This document shows, piece by piece, positions 5,884 through 11,345 of a DNA stretch of 11,345 nt. Position 1 is the first letter of the stretch, and every line of letters begins with the position of its first letter. The stretch spans positions 1-11,345 of the forward strand of contig JAODMS010000034.1 of the NCBI GenBank assembly GCA_025464925.1. Direction: 5' to 3'. The position numbers and the translations under genes were made by a program. The stretch is from Arthrobacter sp. GTDB lineage: Bacteria > Actinomycetota > Actinomycetes > Actinomycetales > Micrococcaceae. The notes beneath the pieces were generated by a model. The model saw only the letters and a list, made by a program, of their open reading frames with translations. It was not told the DNA's origin and ran no database searches.

Positions 5884-6465
5884 ATGGACCGCCCAGTTAC
5901 GTCAAAGCCCGGAGAAGTACTGTTCACTGTGCCCGACGGACCACCGCCCGGAGAGCCTCGGCGCCCCTTTGGACCACGCGATCCGGGCGACGCGTGGGTC
6001 GAGGGGGACCTCGGAAAGTTCTGGGGACGCTTCGGCTCGGCCGGGCTCCTGGTGCACGACCCGGATAAAGGGATCCTGCTGCAGCACCGCGTTACGTGGA
6101 GCGACCATGGCGGCACCTGGGGACTCCCCGGCGGTGCCCTGCACCAGGATGAAGACGCCGTCACCGGTGCGCTCCGGGAAGCCGAGGAAGAAGCGGCTGT
6201 TCCGCCGGAGAACGTCCGGATCCTGTTCACGTCAGTGTTCGACGTCGGCTACTGGAGCTACACCACCGTAGCCGTTGAGGTCGTCGAGCCGTTTGAACCG
6301 GCCATCAGCGACCGGGAAAGCCTGGAGCTCGAGTGGGTGCCGATAGACCGTGTGAGCGACAAGGAACTGCATCCGGGGTTCGCTTCCGCGTGGCCCGGCC
6401 TGCGGCTTCGGCTTCTGGATCGGGACGCCGACAAAGCTCCCGTCCACAACCCCGGCGAGAGCTGA
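5884..6465 (+). CDS. NUDIX hydrolase
   Basis: NUDIX enzymes hydrolyse nucleoside diphosphates linked to another moiety, using a divalent metal. The 193-residue product has the NUDIX box at 84-106: Gly84, Glu90, Arg98-Glu99 and Glu102-Glu103 fit GX5EX7REUXEEXGU, but the glycine near the end is Ala105. Flanking it are GLLVHDPDKGILLQHR (54-69), HGGTWGLPGG (75-84) and LEWVPIDRV (149-157). The first 50 residues include GDAWVEGDLGKFWGRFGSAG (35-54), which resembles, from memory, an N-terminal stretch in many actinobacterial NUDIX proteins where a CxCG zinc-binding pair occurs; those cysteines are absent here. The substrate cannot be predicted. The start ATG has no good Shine-Dalgarno; CACACT at 5872-5877, 6 nt before it, may be the -10 of a leaderless transcript. 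It converges with the membrane-protein gene at 6537. Confidence 0.93.
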   Translation: MDRPVTSKPGEVLFTVPDGPPPGEPRRPFGPRDPGDAWVEGDLGKFWGRFGSAGLLVHDPDKGILLQHRVTWSDHGGTWGLPGGALHQDEDAVTGALREAEEEAAVPPENVRILFTSVFDVGYWSYTTVAVEVVEPFEPAISDRESLELEWVPIDRVSDKELHPGFASAWPGLRLRLLDRDADKAPVHNPGES

Positions 6466-6486
6466 CCGGACCGCATTCCGCACCGG

Positions 6487-6515
6487 CCTGGCGGCTAAAA
6501 TCCCCAGGCGCCGCC
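6487..6515. terminator. Inverted repeats in the convergent gap, possible bidirectional terminator
   Basis: In the 71-nt gap between two convergent genes, GGCGGC at 6490-6495 can pair with GCCGCC at 6510-6515; alternatively CCTGG at 6487-6491 can pair with CCAGG at 6504-6508. The position suits termination from both sides. No U-tract is present, so confidence is low. Confidence 0.3.
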
Positions 6516-6536
6516 GTCGACGGGTGCCTGCTGCCG

Positions 6537-7031
6537 TCAGCCCTGCAGCCGCGCCGGCCGCCGCCGGTACAACCAGACCAGTCCCAGGACAGGCAGCAGC
6601 AGCGGAATGAAGGCGTAACCGCGGCCGAACAGGGACCAGACGGTCTCGTGCGGGAAGTTCACGGAATCAAAGACGCTGAAGGCCCCGACCACCAGCACGC
6701 CCACAAGCTCCACCAACACCGCTGCCACCGAGATCTTGAACCAGGTGCGGCCGGGCTTCGCGAGGGACACCGTGGCCACCACATAGACGACGGCGGCGAA
6801 TGCGGACAGCGAATACGCCAGCGGCGCTTCCGAAAACTTGGTAAGAATCTGGTATCCGGCCCGGGCGGTTGCCGAAATCGCGAACACGGCATAAACGGCG
6901 ATCAGCAGCCGGCCGGGGCCCGTGTTGCGGGTGTCAGCCGAGGCGGGGCCGGCGCCTGCCGGGGTCGCGCCCGAGGTGGTCCCGGTGCCCTGCTGCGAAG
7001 GTTGTGCCGTCACGTTCTCTGCCTCTTCCAT
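6537..7031 (-). CDS. Four-helix membrane protein of unknown function
   Basis: I do not recognise the family by name. The 164-residue product has a disordered N-terminal tail rich in Gly, Thr, Ala and Pro (residues 1-40). Four probable membrane helices follow, at about 41-58, 70-90, 99-120 and 139-155, and then a basic C-terminal tail (YRRRPARLQG). The segment SATARAGYQILTKFSEAPLA between helices 1 and 2 is polar and could carry function; a similar loop HETVWSLFGRG precedes helix 4. The ATG at 7029-7031 lies 1 nt after the TGA of the upstream membrane gene (TGACATG) and has no Shine-Dalgarno of its own, so translation is probably coupled. It is the last gene of a truB-led unit. Transport, sensing or assembly roles are all possible and the sequence does not decide between them. 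Confidence 0.85.
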   Translation of the reverse strand: MEEAENVTAQPSQQGTGTTSGATPAGAGPASADTRNTGPGRLLIAVYAVFAISATARAGYQILTKFSEAPLAYSLSAFAAVVYVVATVSLAKPGRTWFKISVAAVLVELVGVLVVGAFSVFDSVNFPHETVWSLFGRGYAFIPLLLPVLGLVWLYRRRPARLQG

Positions 7032-7032
7032 G

Positions 7033-7386
7033 TCAGTACCAGATCTGGTTCATGCGGGCGGCCATCACCAGGGCGGTGACGCCGACGGCGGCCAGCACAA
7101 AGTTGCTCCAGCGGGTCCGCTCCAGGACGGACCAGTACACCGCGCCGAGCGGCAGCATCAGGGCGGTGACCAGATAGCCCCAGAATTCCCAGGGCTCCCC
7201 CGCGATCCGCTCTCCACCGGCGACCCGGACGATTGAACCGACCAGGTAGACCAGCAGGGAAAGTTCGACGGCGGCCACCGACAGTATCGTCGTGTCGTTG
7301 GGTGCCTTCTTCAGGATCCCCGCGACGGCGCAGATGATGCTGGAGAGCAGCCCGACCACCAGGATGATATAGAAAAAGGCGTCCAC
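7033..7386 (-). CDS. Small four-helix membrane protein of unknown function
   Basis: The 117-residue product has four predicted membrane helices at about 4-24, 32-53, 68-88 and 95-112, with very short loops and no signal peptide. Loop residues include KKAPNDTT after helix 1 and RVAGGERIAGEPWEFWGY between helices 2 and 3. I do not recognise a named family. The start is GTG at 7384-7386, which shares its first base with the end of the truB TAG stop (TAGTG), so ribosomes finishing truB can reinitiate here. The next gene starts 1 nt after its own stop. The same arrangement and similar size suggest that the two membrane proteins work together, perhaps as a complex; this is inferred from arrangement only. 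Confidence 0.85.
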   Translation of the reverse strand: MDAFFYIILVVGLLSSIICAVAGILKKAPNDTTILSVAAVELSLLVYLVGSIVRVAGGERIAGEPWEFWGYLVTALMLPLGAVYWSVLERTRWSNFVLAAVGVTALVMAARMNQIWY

Positions 7387-8375
7387 TACTGGTCTGCCTG
7401 CTGTTCCGTCTGCTGTCTTGGGGCTGCGCCCGGGGCGCTTTTGGCGCTGTCACCGCCGTCGGCCCGCTTTTCGTTATCAGGCGCGAACACCAGCACGGGC
7501 TTGGCGTAGCTGCCCGCGTCGGCCAGCAGGGCCACCAGCGTGCCGTCAGGAGCGAACGCGGCCGCGGGCTTGCCGGCTGTCGCAGCCTCCGGCGTGCCGG
7601 TGCTGGCCCCGGCGGAGATCCGGCGGCCGAAGGAAATCTCGGTGGTTTCGTCATCGCTGAGTTCACGGTTGGGCATCAGGGCCCGGGCTGCCTGGGACAT
7701 TTCCAGCACGTCCAGCTGCTCGGCCAGCTGCTCCAGCGTGTGCGCCTGGTCCAGGGTGTACGGGCCCACCTGGGTCCGGCGCAGCGCCGTGAGGTGGCCG
7801 CCCACGTCGAGGGCTTCGCCCAGGTCCCGGGCCAGGGCCCGGATGTAGGTGCCGGAGGAGCATTCAACCGTGACGTCCACGTCCAGCACCTCGCCGTCGC
7901 GGGCCCGGCGGACCTCGTGGACCTCGAAGCGGTGGATGGTGACCGGCCGGGAGGCCAGCTTGACCTCTTCGCCGGATCGGACCCGGGCGTAGGCACGTTC
8001 GCCGTTGACTTTGATGGCGCTGACGCTGCTGGGAACCTGTTCGATGTCCCCGGTCAGGGCGGTGACGCCGGCACGGACGGCCTCGTCGGTGACGGAAGCG
8101 GCGCTGCGGGTGGCCGTGACCTCGCCCTCGGCGTCATCAGTCACCGTGGACTCACCGAGGCGGATGGTGGCTGTGTACGTCTTGGACGTGCCCACAATGT
8201 AGGTCAGCAGCCGGGTGGCCTTGTTGATGCCGACCACCAGCACTCCGGTGGCCATCGGATCCAGGGTCCCGGCGTGGCCGACCTTTCGGGTACCGGCGAG
8301 CCGCCGCATCCGTCCAACCACATCGTGGCTGGTCCAGCCTTGCGGCTTGTCCACTATCACCAGTCCAGAAAGCAC
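7386..8375 (-). CDS. truB: tRNA pseudouridine(55) synthase
   Basis: TruB converts U55 of the T-loop of tRNAs to pseudouridine. The 329-residue product shows the expected order: SGLVIVDKPQGWTSHDVV (3-20), KVGHAGTLDPMATGVL (31-46) with catalytic Asp39, TKTYTAT-like TSKTYTAT (63-70), QVPSSVSAIKVNGERAYARVR (113-133, with the conserved SA-K-G-R-Y pattern), and CSSGTYIRALARDLG (172-186). A C-terminal domain with FAPDGTLVALL (274-284) follows, then a low-complexity Ala/Gln-rich tail from about 300. The start is GTG at 8373-8375, which matches the usual MLSGLVIVDKP beginning. The -10 TATACT ends 7 nt before it, and the nearby GGGGAG is too close to act as a normal Shine-Dalgarno, so the message is probably leaderless. 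Two membrane-protein genes follow, the first overlapping truB by 1 nt. Confidence 0.97.
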   Translation of the reverse strand: MLSGLVIVDKPQGWTSHDVVGRMRRLAGTRKVGHAGTLDPMATGVLVVGINKATRLLTYIVGTSKTYTATIRLGESTVTDDAEGEVTATRSAASVTDEAVRAGVTALTGDIEQVPSSVSAIKVNGERAYARVRSGEEVKLASRPVTIHRFEVHEVRRARDGEVLDVDVTVECSSGTYIRALARDLGEALDVGGHLTALRRTQVGPYTLDQAHTLEQLAEQLDVLEMSQAARALMPNRELSDDETTEISFGRRISAGASTGTPEAATAGKPAAAFAPDGTLVALLADAGSYAKPVLVFAPDNEKRADGGDSAKSAPGAAPRQQTEQQADQ

Positions 8376-8382
8376 GCTCCCC

Positions 8383-8388
8383 AGTATA
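8383..8388 (-). promoter_or_regulatory. -10 element of truB (leaderless)
   Basis: On the minus strand TATACT matches the -10 consensus at five of six positions and ends 7 nt before the truB GTG. No good -35 is visible 16-18 nt upstream. The spacing places the transcription start at or beside the G of the start codon. Confidence 0.5.
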
Positions 8389-8442
8389 TCCGCGCGGGAC
8401 CGGACCCCAGCGACCGGCACCTTTCCCGGACCTGCCGGCGGT

Positions 8443-8448
8443 TAGGAT
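8443..8448 (+). promoter_or_regulatory. -10 element of the aminotransferase gene (leaderless)
   Basis: TAGGAT ends 7 nt before the ATG at 8456, the same geometry as at truB. This favours the second of two nearby in-frame ATGs, because the first (8447) lies inside the -10. The -35 region is poor. The truB and aminotransferase -10 elements face away from each other, 54 nt apart. Confidence 0.4.
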
Positions 8449-8455
8449 GGCAGAC

Positions 8456-9613
8456 ATGCCCGAGCTTGCCGCACATGTCCGTGACGTTCCCGTCAACCAG
8501 ATCCGTGAGATCACCGAGGCCGCCTGGGGCACCCCGGGTGCCATCGTGCTCAGCATCGGCGAGCCTGGCTTCCCGGTCCCCCGCCATATCCTCGAGGCCG
8601 GGATGGCCTGCCTGGACCGCGACGAGACCAACTACACGCCCAACGCCGGAATCCCTGCGCTGCGCGAGGCCTTCGCCGCCAGGTTCCGCGATCACAACGC
8701 GACTCCGGTCGGGGCGGAGCGGGTCTACGTCGTCGACGGCGCCCAGCAGGGCCTGCACTTCGCGATGAGTCTGCTGTTGTCCCCCGGCGACGAGATCCTC
8801 ATCCCCAACCCGGGCTACCCCACCTTCGCGATGACCAGCCGGCTGCTGCACGCCGTTCCCGTGGGATATCCGCTCTACCCGGAGCACGACTTCCAGCCCC
8901 GGATCCAGGACGTCGAGGCGCTCATCACGCCACGGACCAAGGTGCTGGTCCTTAATTCACCGTCCAACCCGCTGGGCGCCGTCCTGGCTGAGGATCTCAC
9001 CCGCAGCCTCGTGGAACTGGCCCGCCGGCACGAGCTGTGGATCATCTCCGACGAATGCTATGAGGCATTCACCTACGATGTCCCGCATGTCAGCCCGGCC
9101 CGCTTCGACAGCGATGTGCCCGGCGAAGCCCGCGTGTTCACTTCACTGACCTTGTCCAAGACGTACGGGCTGACCGGGCTCCGCATCGGCGCGCTGATCT
9201 GCCCGCCGGGGCTGGAGCAGAAGATGAGCAACGTGATGGAGTCGATCGTCTCCTGCGTTGCGTCGCCGTCGCAGTACGCGGCCCTGGCCGCACTGACGGG
9301 TCCGCAGGATTACGTCGGCCACGCCCATGCCCATTACCGGGCCAACCGGGACGCCGCCTCGGCCGTGCTGCGCTCCAAAGGGATCCCGTACCTTAAGGCG
9401 CAGGGAGCGTTCTATCTCTGGGCAGACGTGTCGCACGTCAGCGGCGGAGACGTGCGGGCTTGGACCCGGCGCTTCCTGGCGGACGCCGGAGTGTCCCTCG
9501 CACCGGGCACGGCATTCGGTTCCATCGGTGAAGGCTGGATTCGGGTTGCCCTCTGCGGCAGCCAGGCTGACCTCGTCGAAGGCCTCGGCCGCCTCCCCGC
9601 ACGGCAGGGCTGA
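8456..9613 (+). CDS. Class I/II pyridoxal-phosphate aminotransferase
   Basis: This is a fold-type I aminotransferase of the aspartate/alanine family. The 385-residue product carries SIGEPGFPVP (33-42), YVVDGAQQGLHFA (91-103) for cofactor phosphate binding, IPNPGYPTF (116-124), NSPSNPLG (167-174) with Asn171, SDECYEAF (198-205) with Asp199 and Tyr202, and SLTLSKTYGLTGLRIG (230-245) with the PLP lysine Lys235 and Arg243. Arg363 in GWIRVALC is at the usual substrate-carboxylate position. The substrate cannot be deduced; aspartate, alanine, valine or aromatic amino acids are all possible in this family. I start at ATG 8456 because of the -10 spacing; ATG 8447 would add MAD. The gene runs opposite to truB with an 80-nt divergent gap and is followed by a 71-residue membrane-protein gene on the same strand. 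Confidence 0.93.
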   Translation: MPELAAHVRDVPVNQIREITEAAWGTPGAIVLSIGEPGFPVPRHILEAGMACLDRDETNYTPNAGIPALREAFAARFRDHNATPVGAERVYVVDGAQQGLHFAMSLLLSPGDEILIPNPGYPTFAMTSRLLHAVPVGYPLYPEHDFQPRIQDVEALITPRTKVLVLNSPSNPLGAVLAEDLTRSLVELARRHELWIISDECYEAFTYDVPHVSPARFDSDVPGEARVFTSLTLSKTYGLTGLRIGALICPPGLEQKMSNVMESIVSCVASPSQYAALAALTGPQDYVGHAHAHYRANRDAASAVLRSKGIPYLKAQGAFYLWADVSHVSGGDVRAWTRRFLADAGVSLAPGTAFGSIGEGWIRVALCGSQADLVEGLGRLPARQG

Positions 9614-9627
9614 CGGGTCCATAGCCT

Positions 9628-9657
9628 CTACCGCCGGTAGGCGGCGCACCCTACCCT
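9628..9657 (+). promoter_or_regulatory. CTACC/GGTAG dyad and candidate -10 before the 71-residue gene
   Basis: CTACCG-C-CGGTAG at 9628-9640 is a perfect 13-nt dyad. A further CTACC at 9651-9655 overlaps a candidate -10, TACCCT at 9652-9657. Alternatively CCGCC/GGCGG (9631-9635 with 9640-9644) can form a hairpin. The repeat placement beside a possible promoter suggests an operator, but no regulator is known. Confidence 0.3.
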
Positions 9658-9704
9658 GACCACACGGCGTGAACCGCCCGGAATTCCGGCCAAAGGGGTA
9701 CATC

Positions 9705-9920
9705 ATGTGGTGGCAAGACTTGCTGTGGGGTTTCTGGAACGGTCTCACGGCATGGATCGTGCTGATCGCCCACGTTTTGGGAGCTTGGCGGGAGTTCCCC
9801 TTCTACAACCCGGCCCGTGCCGGAAACTGGTACGACTTCGGTTTCCTGCTCGGCATGGGTTCGCCGCTCCTAGGCGGCCTGGGCGGTTTGGGCGCCCGCC
9901 GACGCCGGTCCAGGCTCTGA
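9705..9920 (+). CDS. 71-residue single-helix membrane protein of unknown function
   Basis: The product begins MWWQDLLWGFWNGLTAWIVL, giving one tryptophan-rich membrane helix at about 8-28. A conserved-looking aromatic segment follows (FPFYNPARAGNWYDFGFLLG, 31-50), then a glycine-rich hairpin-like stretch (MGSPLLGGLGGLG) and a terminal ARRRRSRL. The basic tail would sit on the cytoplasmic side. I do not recognise a named family; the strongly patterned aromatic and glycine residues make a chance open frame unlikely. The ATG at 9705 has a strong Shine-Dalgarno, AAAGGGG at 9692-9698, with a 6-nt spacer; an upstream GTG at 9669 lacks one. It lies 91 nt after the aminotransferase gene and converges on rbfA, with a shared terminator between. 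Confidence 0.8.
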   Translation: MWWQDLLWGFWNGLTAWIVLIAHVLGAWREFPFYNPARAGNWYDFGFLLGMGSPLLGGLGGLGARRRRSRL

Positions 9921-9949
9921 GGCTGAACAGCTGGCGCCGGACGGCGGGC

Positions 9950-9990
9950 AAAAAAATGGCCGGGCCCGTTGCCGGGTCCGGCCATTTTGC
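9950..9990. terminator. Strong bidirectional terminator between rbfA and the 71-residue gene
   Basis: Bases 9953-9968 pair with 9973-9988 as a 16-bp stem containing one G-U pair and a 4-nt loop. On the minus strand the stem runs into seven T residues (complement of 9950-9956), a classical rho-independent terminator for rbfA. On the plus strand it ends in TTTT, so it can also stop transcription of the small membrane-protein gene. Confidence 0.92.
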
Positions 9991-9994
9991 AGTA

Positions 9995-10504
9995 CTACTT
10001 GTTGCTGTCCTCATCGACGCCGTCGTCGCCAAGAAGGTCCAGATCCTCTTCGTCGAAGTCGTCCTCATCGAGATCCACGTCCTGGGGCGTGTCGCTCTTG
10101 TAAGGATCCGCGTCCCCGGCGTGCTCGGCACTCGCGGCCAGGGCAGCCACTTCGGCGTCGCGCTTCTTCGCTGCCCGGAGCAGTTCCTCGAGATTCGAGG
10201 CGGTGACCGGGATCTGGTCCGCCACAAACTCAAGGGTGGGGGTGAGCCGCACGGTGATATTGCGGCCGACTTCCTGCCGGAGCACACCCTTCGCCTTTTC
10301 CAGCCCCTTGGCGGCATCCGCCTGGACCACCTCGTCACCGAACACCGTGTAGTAGATCGTTGCGTGCTGCAAATCATTGGTGACGCGGGCGTCCGTGACG
10401 GTAATCCCTTCAAGCCGCGGATCCTTGATCCTGCGGCTCAGAGCCTCGGCAACAACAACTTTGATCCGCTGCGCCAATTTGGCAGCCCGGGCGGGATCAG
10501 CCAT
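9995..10504 (-). CDS. rbfA: Ribosome-binding factor A
   Basis: RbfA binds the 30S subunit and helps late maturation of the 16S rRNA 5' end; it is also linked to cold adaptation. The 169-residue product has the KH-like domain in its first 110 residues: ARAAKLAQRIKVVVAEALSR (6-25), IKDPRLEGITVTDARVTNDL (26-45), ATIYYTVFGDE (48-58) and GRNITVRLTPTLEFVADQIP (80-99). Beyond it, residues 131-169 form a strongly acidic tail rich in Asp and Glu that ends EDSNK. The start ATG at 10502-10504 has AGGAGG at 10510-10515 with a 5-nt spacer, which rules out the 11-residue extension to 10537. It lies downstream of infB, as in most bacteria, but a terminator-like hairpin separates the two. Its own transcript ends at the strong terminator at 9950-9990. 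Confidence 0.97.
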   Translation of the reverse strand: MADPARAAKLAQRIKVVVAEALSRRIKDPRLEGITVTDARVTNDLQHATIYYTVFGDEVVQADAAKGLEKAKGVLRQEVGRNITVRLTPTLEFVADQIPVTASNLEELLRAAKKRDAEVAALAASAEHAGDADPYKSDTPQDVDLDEDDFDEEDLDLLGDDGVDEDSNK

Positions 10505-10601
10505 GACATCCTCCTGAAAATTAGAAACCTTAGCCACGCTCTGAGGCGAGTCTATGACGGACCAGTCACGGGATTTCCCCGGCAGGCCTTGGAGCTGTCG
10601 C

Positions 10602-10619
10602 GGGGCACAAGAGTGCCCC
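10602..10619. repeat. Small perfect hairpin upstream of rbfA
   Basis: GGGGCAC at 10602-10608 and GTGCCCC at 10613-10619 form a 7-bp stem with a 4-nt loop. It lies in the infB-rbfA gap, about 100 nt before the rbfA start. No U-run follows on either strand. It could be an operator, an RNA structure in the rbfA leader, or part of the preceding termination region. A TAGACT at about 10549-10554 on the minus strand could be a -10 for rbfA, but it lacks a -35 partner. Confidence 0.35.
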
Positions 10620-10638
10620 CACGACGGCGGAAAGGAAC

Positions 10639-10666
10639 GGGGCCGCCGGATAAATCCAACGGCCCC
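10639..10666 (-). terminator. Terminator-like hairpin after infB
   Basis: On the minus strand, bases 10666-10655 pair with 10650-10639 as a 12-bp stem with two G-U pairs and the loop TTTA. The stem is followed by GTTCCTTTCC, an interrupted U-tract. It lies about 40 nt after the infB stop codon, so infB transcription probably ends, at least partly, before rbfA. Confidence 0.7.
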
Positions 10667-10704
10667 GACCCCTGTACTTCAACTAACTTGTCAAGCAACG
10701 AGCC

Positions 10705-11345
10705 TTAGACGCGCGGCTTTTCCCGCATCTCGAAGGTCTCGATGACGTCACCTTCGGTGATGTCGTTGAATGAGCCAAGACCGATACCGCACTCGAAGTC
10801 CGTGCGGACTTCGGTGGCATCGTCCTTGAAGCGCTTGAGCGTCTCAACGGCGAGGTTCTCGCCGATGACCTTGCCGTCGCGGCTGACCCGGGCCTTCGCA
10901 TTGCGTCGGATAACACCCGAGCGGACGATCGAGCCTGCAATGTTGCCGAACTTGGAGGAACGGAACACTTCGCGGACCTCGGCGGTGCCAAGCTGGACCT
11001 CTTCGTACTCCGGCTTGAGCATGCCCTTGAGGGCCATCTCAATGTCATCAATTGCTGCGTAGATGACGGAGTAGAAGCGCATGTCCACGCCTTCGCGGTC
11101 TGCCAGATCGGCAACACGCTCGGCCGGCTTGACGTTGAAGCCGATGATAACGGCGCTGTCGACCGTTGCCAGGTTGACGTCGTTCTGCGTGATCGCACCG
11201 ACACCGCGGTGGATGATCCGGAGCTGGACACCCTCGCCGACGTCGATCTTGAGCAGCGCGTCCTCGAGGGCTTCCACGGCACCGGACACGTCACCCTTGA
11301 GGATGAGGTTGAGGGTGTCGATCTTGCCTTCGGCGACGGCCTGGT
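10705..11345 (-). CDS. infB: Translation initiation factor IF-2, C-terminal fragment
   Basis: IF-2 is the GTPase that brings initiator fMet-tRNA to the 30S subunit and promotes subunit joining. Only the last 212 codons are visible; the G domain lies beyond the right edge. The fragment opens with [20 protein letters not shown], the beginning of domain III. It continues with [20 protein letters not shown], then VIIGFNV and [21 protein letters not shown]. It ends in the C-terminal tRNA-binding domain with [34 protein letters not shown] and FEMREKPRV before TAA at 10705-10707. All of this matches the conserved IF-2 C terminus, with no frame disruption. It heads the infB-rbfA-truB-ribF-rpsO-pnp series on this strand. 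Confidence 0.97.
   Translation of the reverse strand, partial: QAVAEGKIDTLNLILKGDVSGAVEALEDALLKIDVGEGVQLRIIHRGVGAITQNDVNLATVDSAVIIGFNVKPAERVADLADREGVDMRFYSVIYAAIDDIEMALKGMLKPEYEEVQLGTAEVREVFRSSKFGNIAGSIVRSGVIRRNAKARVSRDGKVIGENLAVETLKRFKDDATEVRTDFECGIGLGSFNDITEGDVIETFEMREKPRV

Noticed and set aside
7740..8768. 342-codon plus-strand open frame
   Set aside because: It is antisense to truB and out of frame with the aminotransferase; the composition is typical of GC-rich shadow frames.
9707..10708. 333-codon plus-strand open frame
   Set aside because: It crosses a strong terminator and runs antisense to rbfA; the first part overlaps the 71-residue gene, which has the better Shine-Dalgarno and protein pattern.
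1..11345. CRISPR arrays, transposases, integrases, toxin-antitoxin pairs, defence genes, tRNA or rRNA genes
   Set aside because: No spaced direct repeats, mobile-element proteins, defence motifs or RNA genes were seen on either strand.

Overview
This is a GC-rich chromosomal segment, apparently from an actinobacterium. Proteins such as PNPase, RpsO, TruB and IF2 read most like those of the Micrococcaceae (Arthrobacter/Pseudarthrobacter type). That placement is from memory of family sequences, not from a search. No insertion sequence, phage gene, CRISPR array, tRNA or rRNA was found. The window is mostly core genome with accessory genes set between conserved translation genes.

The backbone is the widespread bacterial cluster infB-rbfA-truB-ribF-rpsO-pnp, all on the minus strand and read from right to left. 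It starts with the 3' part of infB (10705 to the right edge), followed by rbfA (9995-10504), truB (7386-8375), ribF (3128-4111), rpsO (422-691) and the first 57 codons of pnp (1-173). Strong terminator-like hairpins lie after infB and rbfA, and a weaker one after rpsO, so the cluster is ordered like an operon but probably divided into several transcription units.

Four gaps in this backbone hold additional genes. (1) Between ribF and rpsO lie kynA (tryptophan 2,3-dioxygenase) and kynU (kynureninase), overlapping by 4 nt. They cover the first and third steps from tryptophan to anthranilate; the formamidase step is absent here. (2) Downstream of truB, and translationally coupled to it, are two small membrane-protein genes of unknown function (7033-7386 and 6537-7031). 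(3) On the plus strand between ribF and those membrane genes lie a DUF937-type glycine-rich protein (4347-5147), a small lipoprotein (5382-5813) and a NUDIX hydrolase (5884-6465). (4) On the plus strand between truB and rbfA lie a class I/II aminotransferase (8456-9613) and a 71-residue one-helix membrane protein (9705-9920).

Several start sites look leaderless, with a -10 element 6-7 nt before the start codon. The best cases are the lipoprotein gene and truB; the aminotransferase is plausible and the NUDIX gene weaker. In contrast pnp, rpsO, rbfA, the DUF937 gene and the 71-residue gene have clear Shine-Dalgarno sequences. rpsO has its own likely promoter and a structured leader of about 137 nt, which could be an S15 autoregulatory RNA.

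I see no convincing novel multi-gene system. The best leads are the rpsO leader, the truB-coupled membrane pair, the kyn genes set inside the ribF-rpsO interval, and the small conserved-looking orphan proteins.
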